A stretch of DNA of 64,000 nt, taken from Azospirillum rugosum (GTDB taxonomy: Bacteria; Pseudomonadota; Alphaproteobacteria; Azospirillales; Azospirillaceae). Location of the stretch: contig NZ_JAGINP010000008.1 of the NCBI RefSeq assembly GCF_017876155.1, forward strand, positions 186,001 through 250,000. Direction: 5' to 3'. Every line of letters starts with the position of its first letter. Within the stretch, counting starts at the first letter, position 1. The notes under the pieces are model-generated. The model was not told where the DNA came from. It saw nothing but the letters and a program-made list of their open reading frames with translations, and ran no database searches. This document shows, one piece after another, positions 26,755 through 35,196 of this stretch. The translations under genes were made by a program, and so were the position numbers.

Positions 26755-29154
26755 ATGTTCGACGTCTACGCCTGCCTGACCGACCAGCACAATCCTTGGC
26801 TGGTTGCGCTCGCCGGGATGATCTGCCTGTTTGCCGCCTGGACGGCGCTCAGCCTGACCGACCGTGCCCGCGCGGCCATCGGGCGTGGGCGGCCGCTGTG
26901 GACCGCGGCGGGGGCCCTGGCGACCGGCGGCGGCATCTGGGCGACCCATTTCGTCGCCATGCTGGCCTTTCAGCCCAACGTGCCGATCGGCTACGACCTT
27001 GGCGTGACCGCGCTGTCGGTGGCCCTGGCGGTCGGGCTGACCGGCGTCGGGCTGGGCGTCAACCTGCGCGGCGGCACTCTGCCGGCGCTGGGCGGCGGCG
27101 GACTGCTGGGGGCGGCCATCGGGGCCATGCACTACACCGGCATGGCCGCAGTGCGCGCCCCGGCGACCCTGTCCTACGACCCCAGCTTCGTCGCCGCCTC
27201 GCTCGTCATCGGCGGGGCGGGGGCCGCGGCGGCCCTGGCCCTGACCGCCGGGCGCAGCGGCCTCCAGCGGCGGGCGATGGCGGCGGGGCTGTTGACGGCG
27301 GGCATCTGCGGGCTTCACTTCACGGCCATGGCCGCCGTCCGCCTGATCCCGACGGAGGCGCTGCTGGTCCCGTCCCCGGCGGCCCCCACGGGGCTGGCGG
27401 CGGCCGTCGCCGCCATCACGATGATGATCCTGGTGCTCAGCCTTGCCGGCTCCATCGTCGACCAGCGCCTGGCCACCCGCGCCGCGCGCGAGGCGGCGCG
27501 GCTGCGCGCCAGCGAGACGCGCTTCCGTCAGCTGGCGGACGTCACCTTCGAAGGCATCGTGATCCACGCCGGCGGGCGGATCCTGGACGTCAACCGGGCC
27601 ATGGCGCGGCTGCTCGGCCGGGCGCCGGAGGATTTCATCGGCCTCCCGGTGCTGGATTTCGTCGCGCCGAGCCACCGCGAGGGTCTGGTGCACGCCGCCG
27701 CGACCCCGCACGAACCGCGGGAGATCGCCCTGCTCCACGCCGACGGCAGCCTTGTGGACGTCGAGGTTCTGGGCGAAGCCATCGAGCATGACGGGCGGCC
27801 CGCCTGGGTCGTCGCGGTGCGCGACCTGCGCGAGCGCAAGCAGGCCGAGGAACGGCTGCGCCACATGGCGCACCACGACCTGCTGACGCAGTTGCCCAAC
27901 CGCGCCCTGTTCAACGACCGGCTGGAACAGGCGCTGGCGCTGGCCGAACGGGACGGCGGCGCGGTGGCCGTCCTCTGCCTGGACCTCGACCGCTTCAAGG
28001 CGGTCAACGACCTGCTCGGCCATCACGGGGGCGACGCACTGCTCCAGCAGGTGGCGCAGCGCCTGCTCCGGGCGGCGAACGACCAGGACACCGTCGCCCG
28101 CTTCAGCGGGGACGAGTTCGTCGTGCTCCAGACGCGCGTCGCCCAGCCGGCCGGCGCGGAGGCGGTGGCCAAGCGCATGGTGGCAGCACTCGGCGCGCCC
28201 TTCGACCTGGACGGCCAGCCGGTGCGGATCGGCACCAGCATCGGCATCGCTCTTTATCCGCAGGACGCCCGCGCCGGGGAAGCCCTTCTGCGCAATGCGG
28301 ACACGGCGCTGTACCGCGCGAAGGCGGATGGCCGCGGCACCTACCGCTTCTTCGAGGCGGAGATGGACGCGCGCCTTCAGGAACGCCGCCGGCTGGAGCG
28401 CGACCTGCAGCAGGCCCTGCTGGGCGAGCAGCTGACCGTGCATTTCCAGCCGCTGGGCGACTGCACCACCCAACAGATCGTCGGCTTCGAGGCGCTGGTG
28501 CGCTGGAACCACCCGGAGCGCGGCTTGGTCGCGCCGTCGGACTTCATCCCGATGGCCGAGGAAACCGGGCTGATCGTGCCGCTGGGCGAGTGGGTCCTGC
28601 GGGAAGCCTGCCGGGAGGCCGTGCGCTGGCCGTCCTCCATCCGGGTCGCCGTGAACCTGTCGCCGGTGCAGTTCCGCCACGCCGATTTGGCGGAGCGCGT
28701 CATCGGCATCCTCAAGGACACGGGGCTGCCGCCGGAACGGCTGGAGCTGGAGGTCACCGAAGGCGTGCTGATCGACGACAGCGCCCGGGCGCTGTCCACC
28801 CTGAAGGCGCTGAAGGACGCCGGCATCCGGATCTCGCTCGACGACTTCGGGACCGGCTATTCCAGCCTCAGCTATTTGCAGAGCTTTCCCTTCGACAAGA
28901 TCAAGATCGACCGGTCCTTCATCGGCAACATGCCGACGAACGAGGACTCGCGCGCCATCGTCCGCGCCATCATCGCGCTCGCCCGCAGCCTGCGCATCAC
29001 GGTGACCGCGGAAGGCGTGGAAACGGAGGAGCAGCTGCGCCTGCTGCGGTCGGAGTCCTGCAACCAGGTGCAGGGCTACCTGCTCGGCCGTCCGGCCCCG
29101 GCGGACGATGTCAGCGCCCGCCTCGCCGAGCCGGCTCCGGAATTGGTCGGGTGA
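26755..29154 (+). CDS. MHYT-PAS-GGDEF-EAL cyclic-di-GMP signalling protein
   Basis: This 799-residue inner-membrane protein has an N-terminal MHYT sensor of seven helices (about 1-240; WATHFVAM, GAMHYTGMAAV and GLHFTAMAAV are its metal-binding repeats, proposed to sense O2, CO or NO through copper). A PAS domain spans about 255-365, a GGDEF domain has SGDEF at 451-455, and an EAL domain has its EAL at 579-581 and DDFGTGYSSL further on. The EAL motifs look intact, so phosphodiesterase activity is likely. The Ser in place of the first Gly of GGDEF makes cyclase activity uncertain. An in-frame TTG four codons upstream is an alternative start. Confidence 0.92.
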   Translation: MFDVYACLTDQHNPWLVALAGMICLFAAWTALSLTDRARAAIGRGRPLWTAAGALATGGGIWATHFVAMLAFQPNVPIGYDLGVTALSVALAVGLTGVGLGVNLRGGTLPALGGGGLLGAAIGAMHYTGMAAVRAPATLSYDPSFVAASLVIGGAGAAAALALTAGRSGLQRRAMAAGLLTAGICGLHFTAMAAVRLIPTEALLVPSPAAPTGLAAAVAAITMMILVLSLAGSIVDQRLATRAAREAARLRASETRFRQLADVTFEGIVIHAGGRILDVNRAMARLLGRAPEDFIGLPVLDFVAPSHREGLVHAAATPHEPREIALLHADGSLVDVEVLGEAIEHDGRPAWVVAVRDLRERKQAEERLRHMAHHDLLTQLPNRALFNDRLEQALALAERDGGAVAVLCLDLDRFKAVNDLLGHHGGDALLQQVAQRLLRAANDQDTVARFSGDEFVVLQTRVAQPAGAEAVAKRMVAALGAPFDLDGQPVRIGTSIGIALYPQDARAGEALLRNADTALYRAKADGRGTYRFFEAEMDARLQERRRLERDLQQALLGEQLTVHFQPLGDCTTQQIVGFEALVRWNHPERGLVAPSDFIPMAEETGLIVPLGEWVLREACREAVRWPSSIRVAVNLSPVQFRHADLAERVIGILKDTGLPPERLELEVTEGVLIDDSARALSTLKALKDAGIRISLDDFGTGYSSLSYLQSFPFDKIKIDRSFIGNMPTNEDSRAIVRAIIALARSLRITVTAEGVETEEQLRLLRSESCNQVQGYLLGRPAPADDVSARLAEPAPELVG

Positions 29155-29163
29155 TGCAGCCGG

Positions 29164-29556
29164 TCAGCGGGAGGCCGGGCGCGCGGCGACGGCCTCGATT
29201 TCCACCCTCCATTCGGGCCGCGCCAGCCCCTTGACGATCAGCAGCGTCGAGGCGGGCTTGTGCGTGCCGAGGAAGGCGGTGCGGACCGGACCGAAGGCGG
29301 GCAGGTCGGCGGCGTCGGTCAGGAACACCGTCGTCTTGACCAGATGCTCGACGCCCATCCCGGCGGCGCGCAGGACCGCGCCGATGTTCTCCCAGCACAG
29401 CCGCGCCTGCTCGTCGAAGCGGTCGGGGACGATCCCGTCGGGCGACACGCCGACCTGCCCGGAGATGCAGAGCCAGTCATGGTCCCGGGGCACCAGGATC
29501 CCCTGGGTGTAGTGGCCGAGCGGGCCGGCCATGTCCGGCGGGTTGATGGCTTCCAT
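29164..29556 (-). CDS. RidA/YjgF-family protein
   Basis: A 130-residue member of the RidA family, whose archetype hydrolyses reactive 2-iminoacids released by PLP enzymes or amine oxidation. The family block CWENIGAVLRAAGMGVEHLVKTTVFLTD and the C-terminal VEIEAVA with a preceding Arg are present. AAAGGACACTGAAG precedes the ATG. It is the last gene of a nine-gene catabolic operon, three bases after the hydrolase. In such clusters RidA relatives often act as specific deaminases, so a pathway role is plausible. Confidence 0.88.
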   Translation of the reverse strand: MEAINPPDMAGPLGHYTQGILVPRDHDWLCISGQVGVSPDGIVPDRFDEQARLCWENIGAVLRAAGMGVEHLVKTTVFLTDAADLPAFGPVRTAFLGTHKPASTLLIVKGLARPEWRVEIEAVAARPASR

Positions 29557-29559
29557 GCT

Positions 29560-30465
29560 TCAGTGTCCTTTGTGTTCGGATGGCTGCGGTTGGGTGCCGA
29601 GGATCCTCCGCACCTCGTTGAAGACGGGGCCATGGGGGTCGGCGAGCGTTTCCAGAACCGTGAAGTGCGTCCGTCCCGGCGCCAGCACCATCGCGCCCGG
29701 CCGCCCGCGGCCCCGCCACACCTCCAGGAAGTCGCGGCTCTGCTGCTGGAAGCCGGCCGTCTCCTCCCCGCCAACCAGCAACAGCAGCGGCACGGCCGGA
29801 AGGCTTGTCATCTCCGCCGCCAGACGGTGCGGGCTAAGGGCGTCGGCCACGGCGGGGGTCATCCGGGCGTCGCGGTTGATGCTGGTCCGCAGCAGGCGCG
29901 CCAGTTCGAACACCCCGCTGACCGGAAGAACTCCCCGGATGCCGATACTGTCCGTGAGCGCCGTATATGCGGCGAGGTGCCCGCCCGCGGAATGGCCGGA
30001 CAGCACGATGCGCGACGCGTCGGCCCCGAAGGACGCGGCTTCCGCCCGAACCCAGGCAAGCGCCTGGCGCATCTGCTCCACGATGTCCGCCAGCGGCACC
30101 GACGGGACCAGGTCGTAATTCGGCATCACCACGGAGATCCCGGCGTCCACGAAGGACGCGGCCAGGAAGGAGAACACGTCCTTGTCCAGCGTGCGCCAGT
30201 AGCCGCCGTGGATGAACAGGAAGACAGGCGCGCCGTCGCCGGCCGGGAACACGTCCAGCCGGGCACGCGGGCCGGGGCCGTAACGCTGGTCCAACAGGGC
30301 AGGGTGCGCCTCCCGGAATGCCGCGCTGCGCCGGGCGAAGTCGGCGTAGACGGCCTCGCGTTCGGGATGGCGGGGGCGCAGGTTGAACTCCCGCTCCATG
30401 GCCTCGTCGATGGGCGCGGGGTCTCCGTCCGCCCAGGTATGGCCGGCGGGAAAGTCAAAAGCCAA
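29560..30465 (-). CDS. Alpha/beta hydrolase, arylformamidase-like
   Basis: A 301-residue esterase/amidase of the alpha/beta fold. The oxyanion motif HGGYW (about residue 85) and nucleophile elbow GHSAGG (about 158) match kynurenine formamidase-type and carboxylesterase-like enzymes; a C-terminal His lies in GRTHFTVLE. The start codon is TTG, supported by AGGAGGCCTATC just ahead of it, and it overlaps the end of livF by 11 bases. The substrate is probably a formamide, amide or ester derived from the imported compound; this is inference from the operon. Confidence 0.85.
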   Translation of the reverse strand: MAFDFPAGHTWADGDPAPIDEAMEREFNLRPRHPEREAVYADFARRSAAFREAHPALLDQRYGPGPRARLDVFPAGDGAPVFLFIHGGYWRTLDKDVFSFLAASFVDAGISVVMPNYDLVPSVPLADIVEQMRQALAWVRAEAASFGADASRIVLSGHSAGGHLAAYTALTDSIGIRGVLPVSGVFELARLLRTSINRDARMTPAVADALSPHRLAAEMTSLPAVPLLLLVGGEETAGFQQQSRDFLEVWRGRGRPGAMVLAPGRTHFTVLETLADPHGPVFNEVRRILGTQPQPSEHKGH

Positions 30466-31177
30466 GATAGGCCTCCTGAACGGCGGGATCGCGCTGGAGG
30501 GCGGCGGTGTCCGCGCTGTTGACGATGCGCCCCTCGGCGATCACGTAGCCGCGCGAGGCGGTGCGCAGGGCCATGCGCGCGTTCTGCTCGGCCAGCAGGA
30601 TCGCCATCCCCTCGGCGTTGAGGGCGCGGATGGTGGCGAAGATCTCCTTCACGACGAGCGGGGCGAGGCCCATGGACGGCTCGTCGAGCAGCAGCAGCTT
30701 GGGCCGGGTCATCAGGGCACGCCCGATGGCGAGCATCTGCTGTTCGCCGCCCGACAGCGTGCCCGCCGGTTGCTGGAGCCGTTCGCGCAGGCGCGGGAAC
30801 AGGGTCAGGACGAAGTCCAGGTCGCGGCCGAAGCCGTCATTCCGGCGCGGCCACAGGTGGCGGAAGGCGCCCATCTCCAGGTTGTCGCGCACGGTCAGCG
30901 GGCCGAAGACCCGGCGCCCCTCCGGCACCAGGGCGACACCCCGGGTGACCACGTCGTGCGCGGACAGGCGCGCCAGCTCCTGCCCGTCGAAGCGGATCGA
31001 GCCGCCGACCGGACGCAGCAGGCCGGACAGGCTGCGCATCAGCGTGGTCTTGCCCGCCCCGTTCGCGCCGACGAGGCAGACGCACTCCCCGGGCTCCACG
31101 GTCAGGGAGAGGCCCCGCAGGATCTGGATTTCGCCGTAGCCGGCGTCGAGGCCGGTGACGTCAAGCATCGGAGCCAT
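30455..31177 (-). CDS. livF: Branched-chain-type ABC transporter ATPase (LivF-like)
   Basis: This 240-residue ATPase has Walker A VGANGAGKTTL, the signature GTLSGGEQQML and Walker B LLLLDEPSMGL, with the LivF-typical Q-loop region and AEQNARMAL. It pairs with the LivG-like ATPase to drive import through LivHM-like permeases. It is separated from livG by a 317-base gap that contains a 109-bp palindrome, so internal termination or a second promoter could change its expression relative to the rest. Confidence 0.93.
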   Translation of the reverse strand: MAPMLDVTGLDAGYGEIQILRGLSLTVEPGECVCLVGANGAGKTTLMRSLSGLLRPVGGSIRFDGQELARLSAHDVVTRGVALVPEGRRVFGPLTVRDNLEMGAFRHLWPRRNDGFGRDLDFVLTLFPRLRERLQQPAGTLSGGEQQMLAIGRALMTRPKLLLLDEPSMGLAPLVVKEIFATIRALNAEGMAILLAEQNARMALRTASRGYVIAEGRIVNSADTAALQRDPAVQEAYLGF

Positions 31178-31355
31178 CCATCAGGGCCATCGGACGTGGG
31201 GTGCCAGCGAATGAAACGTTGTGAAACGTCATGAAACATGAACGACGATGGTGTTTCATGGTGGCTCCCTCCCGGGGGTGTAGGATCTTTATCCTATAAG
31301 ATCCGGGGAAATGAGGCAACAGGGCGGGGACAGCTGGGCGATTGCGTTAGAAATC

Positions 31356-31464
31356 CCCTCTCCCCTCTGGGGAGAGGGTTAGGGTGAGGGGGTTACGCTG
31401 TTGCTGGACGTGCCAAGGTGGAGGAGCCCCCTCACCCTGCCCTCTCCCCAGAGGGGAGAGGGTT
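31356..31464. repeat. 109-bp palindromic repeat, family 2, copy a
   Basis: Two arms of roughly 38 bases, each containing CCCTCTCCCC-TCT-GGGGAGAGGG and then AGGGTGAGGGGG, face each other around a short loop. A copy of the same length with few differences is at 48937-49045. It occupies the livG-livF gap; the remaining bases of that 317-base gap hold nothing recognised. Confidence 0.9.
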
Positions 31465-31494
31465 AAACGGCGACCGCCGGGCGACTGCTCGTCG

Positions 31495-32265
31495 TCACGC
31501 ATCGTCGTCCTCCTCGCCGAGATAGGCTTCCAGGACGGCGGGGTCGCGGCGCACGGCCTCGGCCGGGCCCTCGGCGATGCGGCGCCCGTAGTTCAGGACC
31601 AGGATGCTGTGGCTCAGCCGCATGACCATGCGCATGTTGTGCTCCACCAGCAGCACGGTGACGCCTTCGGCGTTCAGGGCGCGGATGGTGTCGGTGATGC
31701 GCTCCGTCTCCGCGTGGGGCAGGCCGGCCGTGGGTTCGTCGAGCAGCAGGAGCTTCGGTTCGGCGGCCAGCGCGCGGGCGATCTCCAGCACCTTGCATTC
31801 GCCGAAGCTGAGGGAGCCCGCGCGGTCGTCGGCGCGGTGAGCGAGGCCCAGCCGTTCCAGCTGCTGCGTGGCGGAGTCGCGGATCGCTTCCTCCTCCCGC
31901 AAGGCGGCGCGGGTGCGGAGCAGCCCGTGCAGCACGTCGCAGCGGGTGCGCGCGTGGCGGCCGACCATGACGTTCTCCAGCACCGTCATGTCCTTGAAGA
32001 TCTGGAGGTTCTGGAAGGTGCGGGCGATGCCGCGCTCGACCCGCTGGTAGGGCTTCAGTTGGTCGATGCGGGCGCCGTCCAGGGTGATTTGGCCGGATGA
32101 TGGCGGCGTCACGCCGGCGATCAGGTTGAACAGCGTCGTCTTGCCGGCGCCGTTCGGGCCGATGACCGCCTTGATCTCGCCTTGCGCGACCGAGAAGGTC
32201 AGGTCGCTGACCGCCCGCAGGCCGCCGAAATTGCGCTGGAGGTCGGCGATGTGGAGGAAGCTCAT
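31495..32265 (-). CDS. livG: Branched-chain-type ABC transporter ATPase (LivG-like)
   Basis: A 256-residue ATPase with Walker A GPNGAGKTTL, the LivG-specific segment RTFQNLQIFKDMTVLENVMVG, signature LSFGECKVLEIARAL (SFGE in place of the common SYGQ/SGGQ) and Walker B LLLLDEPTAGL. It overlaps the livM stop by 4 bases. Together with LivF it energises uptake of the binding-protein ligand. Confidence 0.94.
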   Translation of the reverse strand: MSFLHIADLQRNFGGLRAVSDLTFSVAQGEIKAVIGPNGAGKTTLFNLIAGVTPPSSGQITLDGARIDQLKPYQRVERGIARTFQNLQIFKDMTVLENVMVGRHARTRCDVLHGLLRTRAALREEEAIRDSATQQLERLGLAHRADDRAGSLSFGECKVLEIARALAAEPKLLLLDEPTAGLPHAETERITDTIRALNAEGVTVLLVEHNMRMVMRLSHSILVLNYGRRIAEGPAEAVRRDPAVLEAYLGEEDDDA

Positions 32266-33302
32266 GCCCGGCCTCCCGCCTTGGTCTTGCCGAACAGGCG
32301 GTTGCCGAGCGTGGAGACCGCCGCGGCTATGCCGCCGGGGAAGAACAGCAGCACCAGGATCATGCACAGGCCGAACAGGAACAGCTCGAAGTCGCCGAGC
32401 GAGCGCAGCGCCTCCGGCACCGCGGTGTAGAGCAGGGCGCCGAACAGCGGCCCCCAATAGCGGCCCCAGCCGCCGAGCGCCACCATCACCACCAGCATCA
32501 CCGAGGTGAAGTAGCCGAAGGTCTCCGGCGAGGCGTACTGGTTGTAATGCACGTAGAGCCCGCCGGCGAGGCCGGCCATGGCGGCCGTCAACACGAAGAC
32601 CACCAGCTTGTAGCGGAAGCAGTTCACGCCCAGCGCGTCGGCCCCGATCTCGCTGGTCGCCAGCGCGCTCAGCGCCCGGCCGACGCGGGACTTGACCAGG
32701 TTCAGGATCGCCAGCATGACCAGCCCGCCGCAGGCCCAGACCAGCCAGAAGACGCGGTCGTCGGTGGCGATGTCCAGGCCGCCGATGCTGAAGGGGGCCA
32801 CGCCCAGCAGCCCGTTCGGCCCGCCGGTCAGACCGACCAGCTCGTTGAACAGCACGGTCAGGATGGCGTTGAAGCCCAGCGTCGCCATGGCGAGGTAATG
32901 CCCGCGCAGCCGCAGGGCCGGCAGCCCGATGATCAGGGCCGACAGCGCCGCGACCAACATACCGGCCGGCACGCCGATCCAGGGATCGACGCCCAGCTTC
33001 ACCGACAGGATGCCGCTGGTGTAGGCGCCCAGCCCGTAGAAGGCGCCGTGGCTGAGCGAGATCTGCCCGCAGAAGCCCATCAGCGTGTTCAGGCTGGCGA
33101 TCAGGATCAGGTTGATGAAGAACAGCACGCCGAGCGAGACCATGAAGTCGTTCGGCGCCACGAAGGGGAAGGCGGCCAGCAGCAGCCAGACTCCGCCCAG
33201 AAGCGCGTGGTCGCCGGTGAAGCGGCGCACCGCCCGTCGTGAGGGTGCTGCGGCTTTGGCGCGGCCGCGGCTTCGGTCCATGACGTCGTTCATTCCAGTC
33301 AT
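32262..33302 (-). CDS. livM: Branched-chain-type ABC transporter permease (LivM-like)
   Basis: This 346-residue permease has about ten hydrophobic helices. The family hallmarks are LNTLMGFCGQISLSHGAFYGLGAY near residues 75-98 and GLPALRLRGHYLAMATLGF. GGGAGCGG precedes the ATG. It lies between livH and livG on the same strand with a 12-base gap and a 4-base overlap respectively. Confidence 0.94.
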   Translation of the reverse strand: MTGMNDVMDRSRGRAKAAAPSRRAVRRFTGDHALLGGVWLLLAAFPFVAPNDFMVSLGVLFFINLILIASLNTLMGFCGQISLSHGAFYGLGAYTSGILSVKLGVDPWIGVPAGMLVAALSALIIGLPALRLRGHYLAMATLGFNAILTVLFNELVGLTGGPNGLLGVAPFSIGGLDIATDDRVFWLVWACGGLVMLAILNLVKSRVGRALSALATSEIGADALGVNCFRYKLVVFVLTAAMAGLAGGLYVHYNQYASPETFGYFTSVMLVVMVALGGWGRYWGPLFGALLYTAVPEALRSLGDFELFLFGLCMILVLLFFPGGIAAAVSTLGNRLFGKTKAGGRA

Positions 33303-33314
33303 CGGTCCGCTCCC

Positions 33315-34199
33315 TCAGACCTTCTCGACGACCGGCTTGCCGATGAGGCCGACCGGGCGCCAGAAGAGGATGAGCAGAAGCACGACAAAGGCGATGGCGT
33401 CCTTGAAGTGCGAGGAGATGTAGCCGCTGGCGAAGGCCTCCAGCACACCCAGCAGCAGCCCGCCGAGGAGCGAGCCGTAGAGGTTGCCGAGCCCGCCGAG
33501 CATGGCCGCGCTGAAGCCCTTGAAGCCCAGCATCGTGCCGGCGTCGTAGGAGGTCAGCGTCAGCGGCGTGATGATGGTGCCGGCGATGGCGCCGGCCATG
33601 GCGGCGATGGCGAAGGACCACATGACGGTGCTGCGCGCCTTGATGCCGACCAGCGCCGCCGCGTCGCGGTCCGCGGCGGCGGCGCGCAGCGCCTTGCCAA
33701 GCACCGTCTTCTCGAAGAACAGATGCGCCAGCACCATGAAGGCGGCGGTGATCGCCAGGATCCACAGGGTCTGCGAATGGACGGTGGCGCCCGCCACGGT
33801 GACCAGCGCGTCGCCGGCGAAACCCGGGTAGCCCGCCGGGTTCTTGCCCAGCGTCAGCATCACGGCACTCTTGGTGCAGATGGCGAGCCCGATGCTGATC
33901 AGCGTGATCAGGAGCGGGGTCGGCTTGGCGATGGGCAGGATCACCAGCCGTTCCGACACCAGCCCGACCGCGGTCACCACCAGCACGGCGAACAGGCAGG
34001 CGAGCCACACCGGCGATGACGACGCGGTGACCGTCGCGGCGGCCACCATGCCGCCCATCATGACCCATTCGCCCTGGGAGAAGTTGATCGCGTCGGTGCT
34101 CTTGAAGATGACGTTGAAGCCGACGGCGACCAGGGCGTAGATGGCCCCCGTCCCGATGCCGGAAAAGAGAAGCTGCAGAACGGTGGATGCGCTGTCCAT
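33315..34199 (-). CDS. livH: Branched-chain-type ABC transporter permease (LivH-like)
   Basis: A 294-residue permease with about eight helices. Typical motifs are GTGAIYALVAVGFNVIFKST, INFSQGEWVMMGGM and, near the C-terminus, GFKGFSAAMLGGLGNLYGSLLGGLLLG. CGGAGGACCCAACG ahead of the ATG fixes the start. It follows the two diiron-protein genes, placing transport and putative oxidation in one transcript. Confidence 0.94.
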   Translation of the reverse strand: MDSASTVLQLLFSGIGTGAIYALVAVGFNVIFKSTDAINFSQGEWVMMGGMVAAATVTASSSPVWLACLFAVLVVTAVGLVSERLVILPIAKPTPLLITLISIGLAICTKSAVMLTLGKNPAGYPGFAGDALVTVAGATVHSQTLWILAITAAFMVLAHLFFEKTVLGKALRAAAADRDAAALVGIKARSTVMWSFAIAAMAGAIAGTIITPLTLTSYDAGTMLGFKGFSAAMLGGLGNLYGSLLGGLLLGVLEAFASGYISSHFKDAIAFVVLLLILFWRPVGLIGKPVVEKV

Positions 34200-34246
34200 C
34201 GTTGGGTCCTCCGCAAAGTCGCGGGACGCGTTCAGAGGCTGCCGAT

Positions 34247-35194
34247 TCAGGCGGTGCCGAGAAGCGTGTGCTGGAACTCCGGCAGCTCGATGCCGAGCGA
34301 CCGCAGCTTCTGCCGCGCCGCCGCGAGATAGCCGCGCAGGACCGCCGCTTCGCCGTCGGCCGTGGCCGCACCCAGGCCGGCCGTGGCGCAGACCATGTCG
34401 GCCGCAGCCTCCGTCCCCGCGGCGTTGGACAGCCAGGGGCAGTGATAGCCGGCCAGCTCCACCGTCCGCATGTGGTCCACCAGTTCGCCGGTGATGGTCC
34501 GGCGTTCCTCGTCGGTCCAGCCCGGCGCGCGTTCCTCCGCGTAGAGCCAGCCGAAGGAGGCGTGCCGCTCCTTGTCGGCGATGCAGCGGTCGAGCACCGC
34601 GGCGATCACCGGGTCCGCGGCGTTGCGGCGATAGGCACGGAACAGCTCCAGCTCCAGCCCGTCCTCGAAGGCGCAGTGGGTGACGACGTAGGCGTCCAGC
34701 GACCGTTCCGCGTTCAGCGCGCGGCGGTGGAGGCTGCGGTTGAACAGCGCCTCGTAGGCCGCGGTGACCGGCCGATCCATGCGCCCGCCGAAGCGGCCGG
34801 CGATGCGATCGAAGCAGTCGACGTGCCACGCCTCCTCCGTGCCGCGCACGGTCAGGAAGAACTTCGGGTCGGACTCCCGCTGGTCCTCGACGCAGAAGCG
34901 GACGAGCAGGGAGGGTGTCTCCTTCAGCCCCATGGCCTCGATCCACAGCCGCCGGCTCCAGGTCCAGCGCGCCGCCAGCCGCACGGCCGGATCGTACCGG
35001 TCGGCGTCGAGGTCGGCCCAGGGAATGTCCCGCTGCGGATCCCAGCGGTTTGCCTTGCCGTTCTGGTACAGGTCGCGGATGCCGGTGATGCTGGGCGACA
35101 GGCGCAGCGGGAAGCGCTTCTCGACGAACAGTGGCGTCGGCGCCGGAGTGGGCTTGGGCGGAGCCTGCGTGGCGGTGTCCATGATGGGCTCCAT
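34247..35194 (-). CDS. Ferritin-like diiron-protein paralogue with altered iron site
   Basis: A 315-residue all-helical protein homologous to its upstream neighbour; shared blocks include WDPxxDIxW, the ExxH helix and ERHASFGW versus VRHCAFGW. The first metal motif is EEAWH (Glu121, His124) and Glu177 aligns with a likely ligand. In the second motif the residue three before His211 is Lys208 (DKERH), where the neighbour has Glu (DEVRH). If the site is built as in ferritin-like oxygenases, one iron ligand is missing, suggesting a non-catalytic partner or a changed metal site. It starts 2 bases after the neighbour's stop. The N-terminal Pro-rich 20 residues look disordered. Confidence 0.8.
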   Translation of the reverse strand: MEPIMDTATQAPPKPTPAPTPLFVEKRFPLRLSPSITGIRDLYQNGKANRWDPQRDIPWADLDADRYDPAVRLAARWTWSRRLWIEAMGLKETPSLLVRFCVEDQRESDPKFFLTVRGTEEAWHVDCFDRIAGRFGGRMDRPVTAAYEALFNRSLHRRALNAERSLDAYVVTHCAFEDGLELELFRAYRRNAADPVIAAVLDRCIADKERHASFGWLYAEERAPGWTDEERRTITGELVDHMRTVELAGYHCPWLSNAAGTEAAADMVCATAGLGAATADGEAAVLRGYLAAARQKLRSLGIELPEFQHTLLGTA

Positions 35195-35196
35195 GA

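Noticed and set aside
31495..34371. A single 958-residue protein spanning livG and the region opposite livM/livH
   Set aside because: Only the last 256 residues are a real protein (LivG-like); the rest is an out-of-frame reading of the two permease genes, which have clear starts and ribosome-binding sites.
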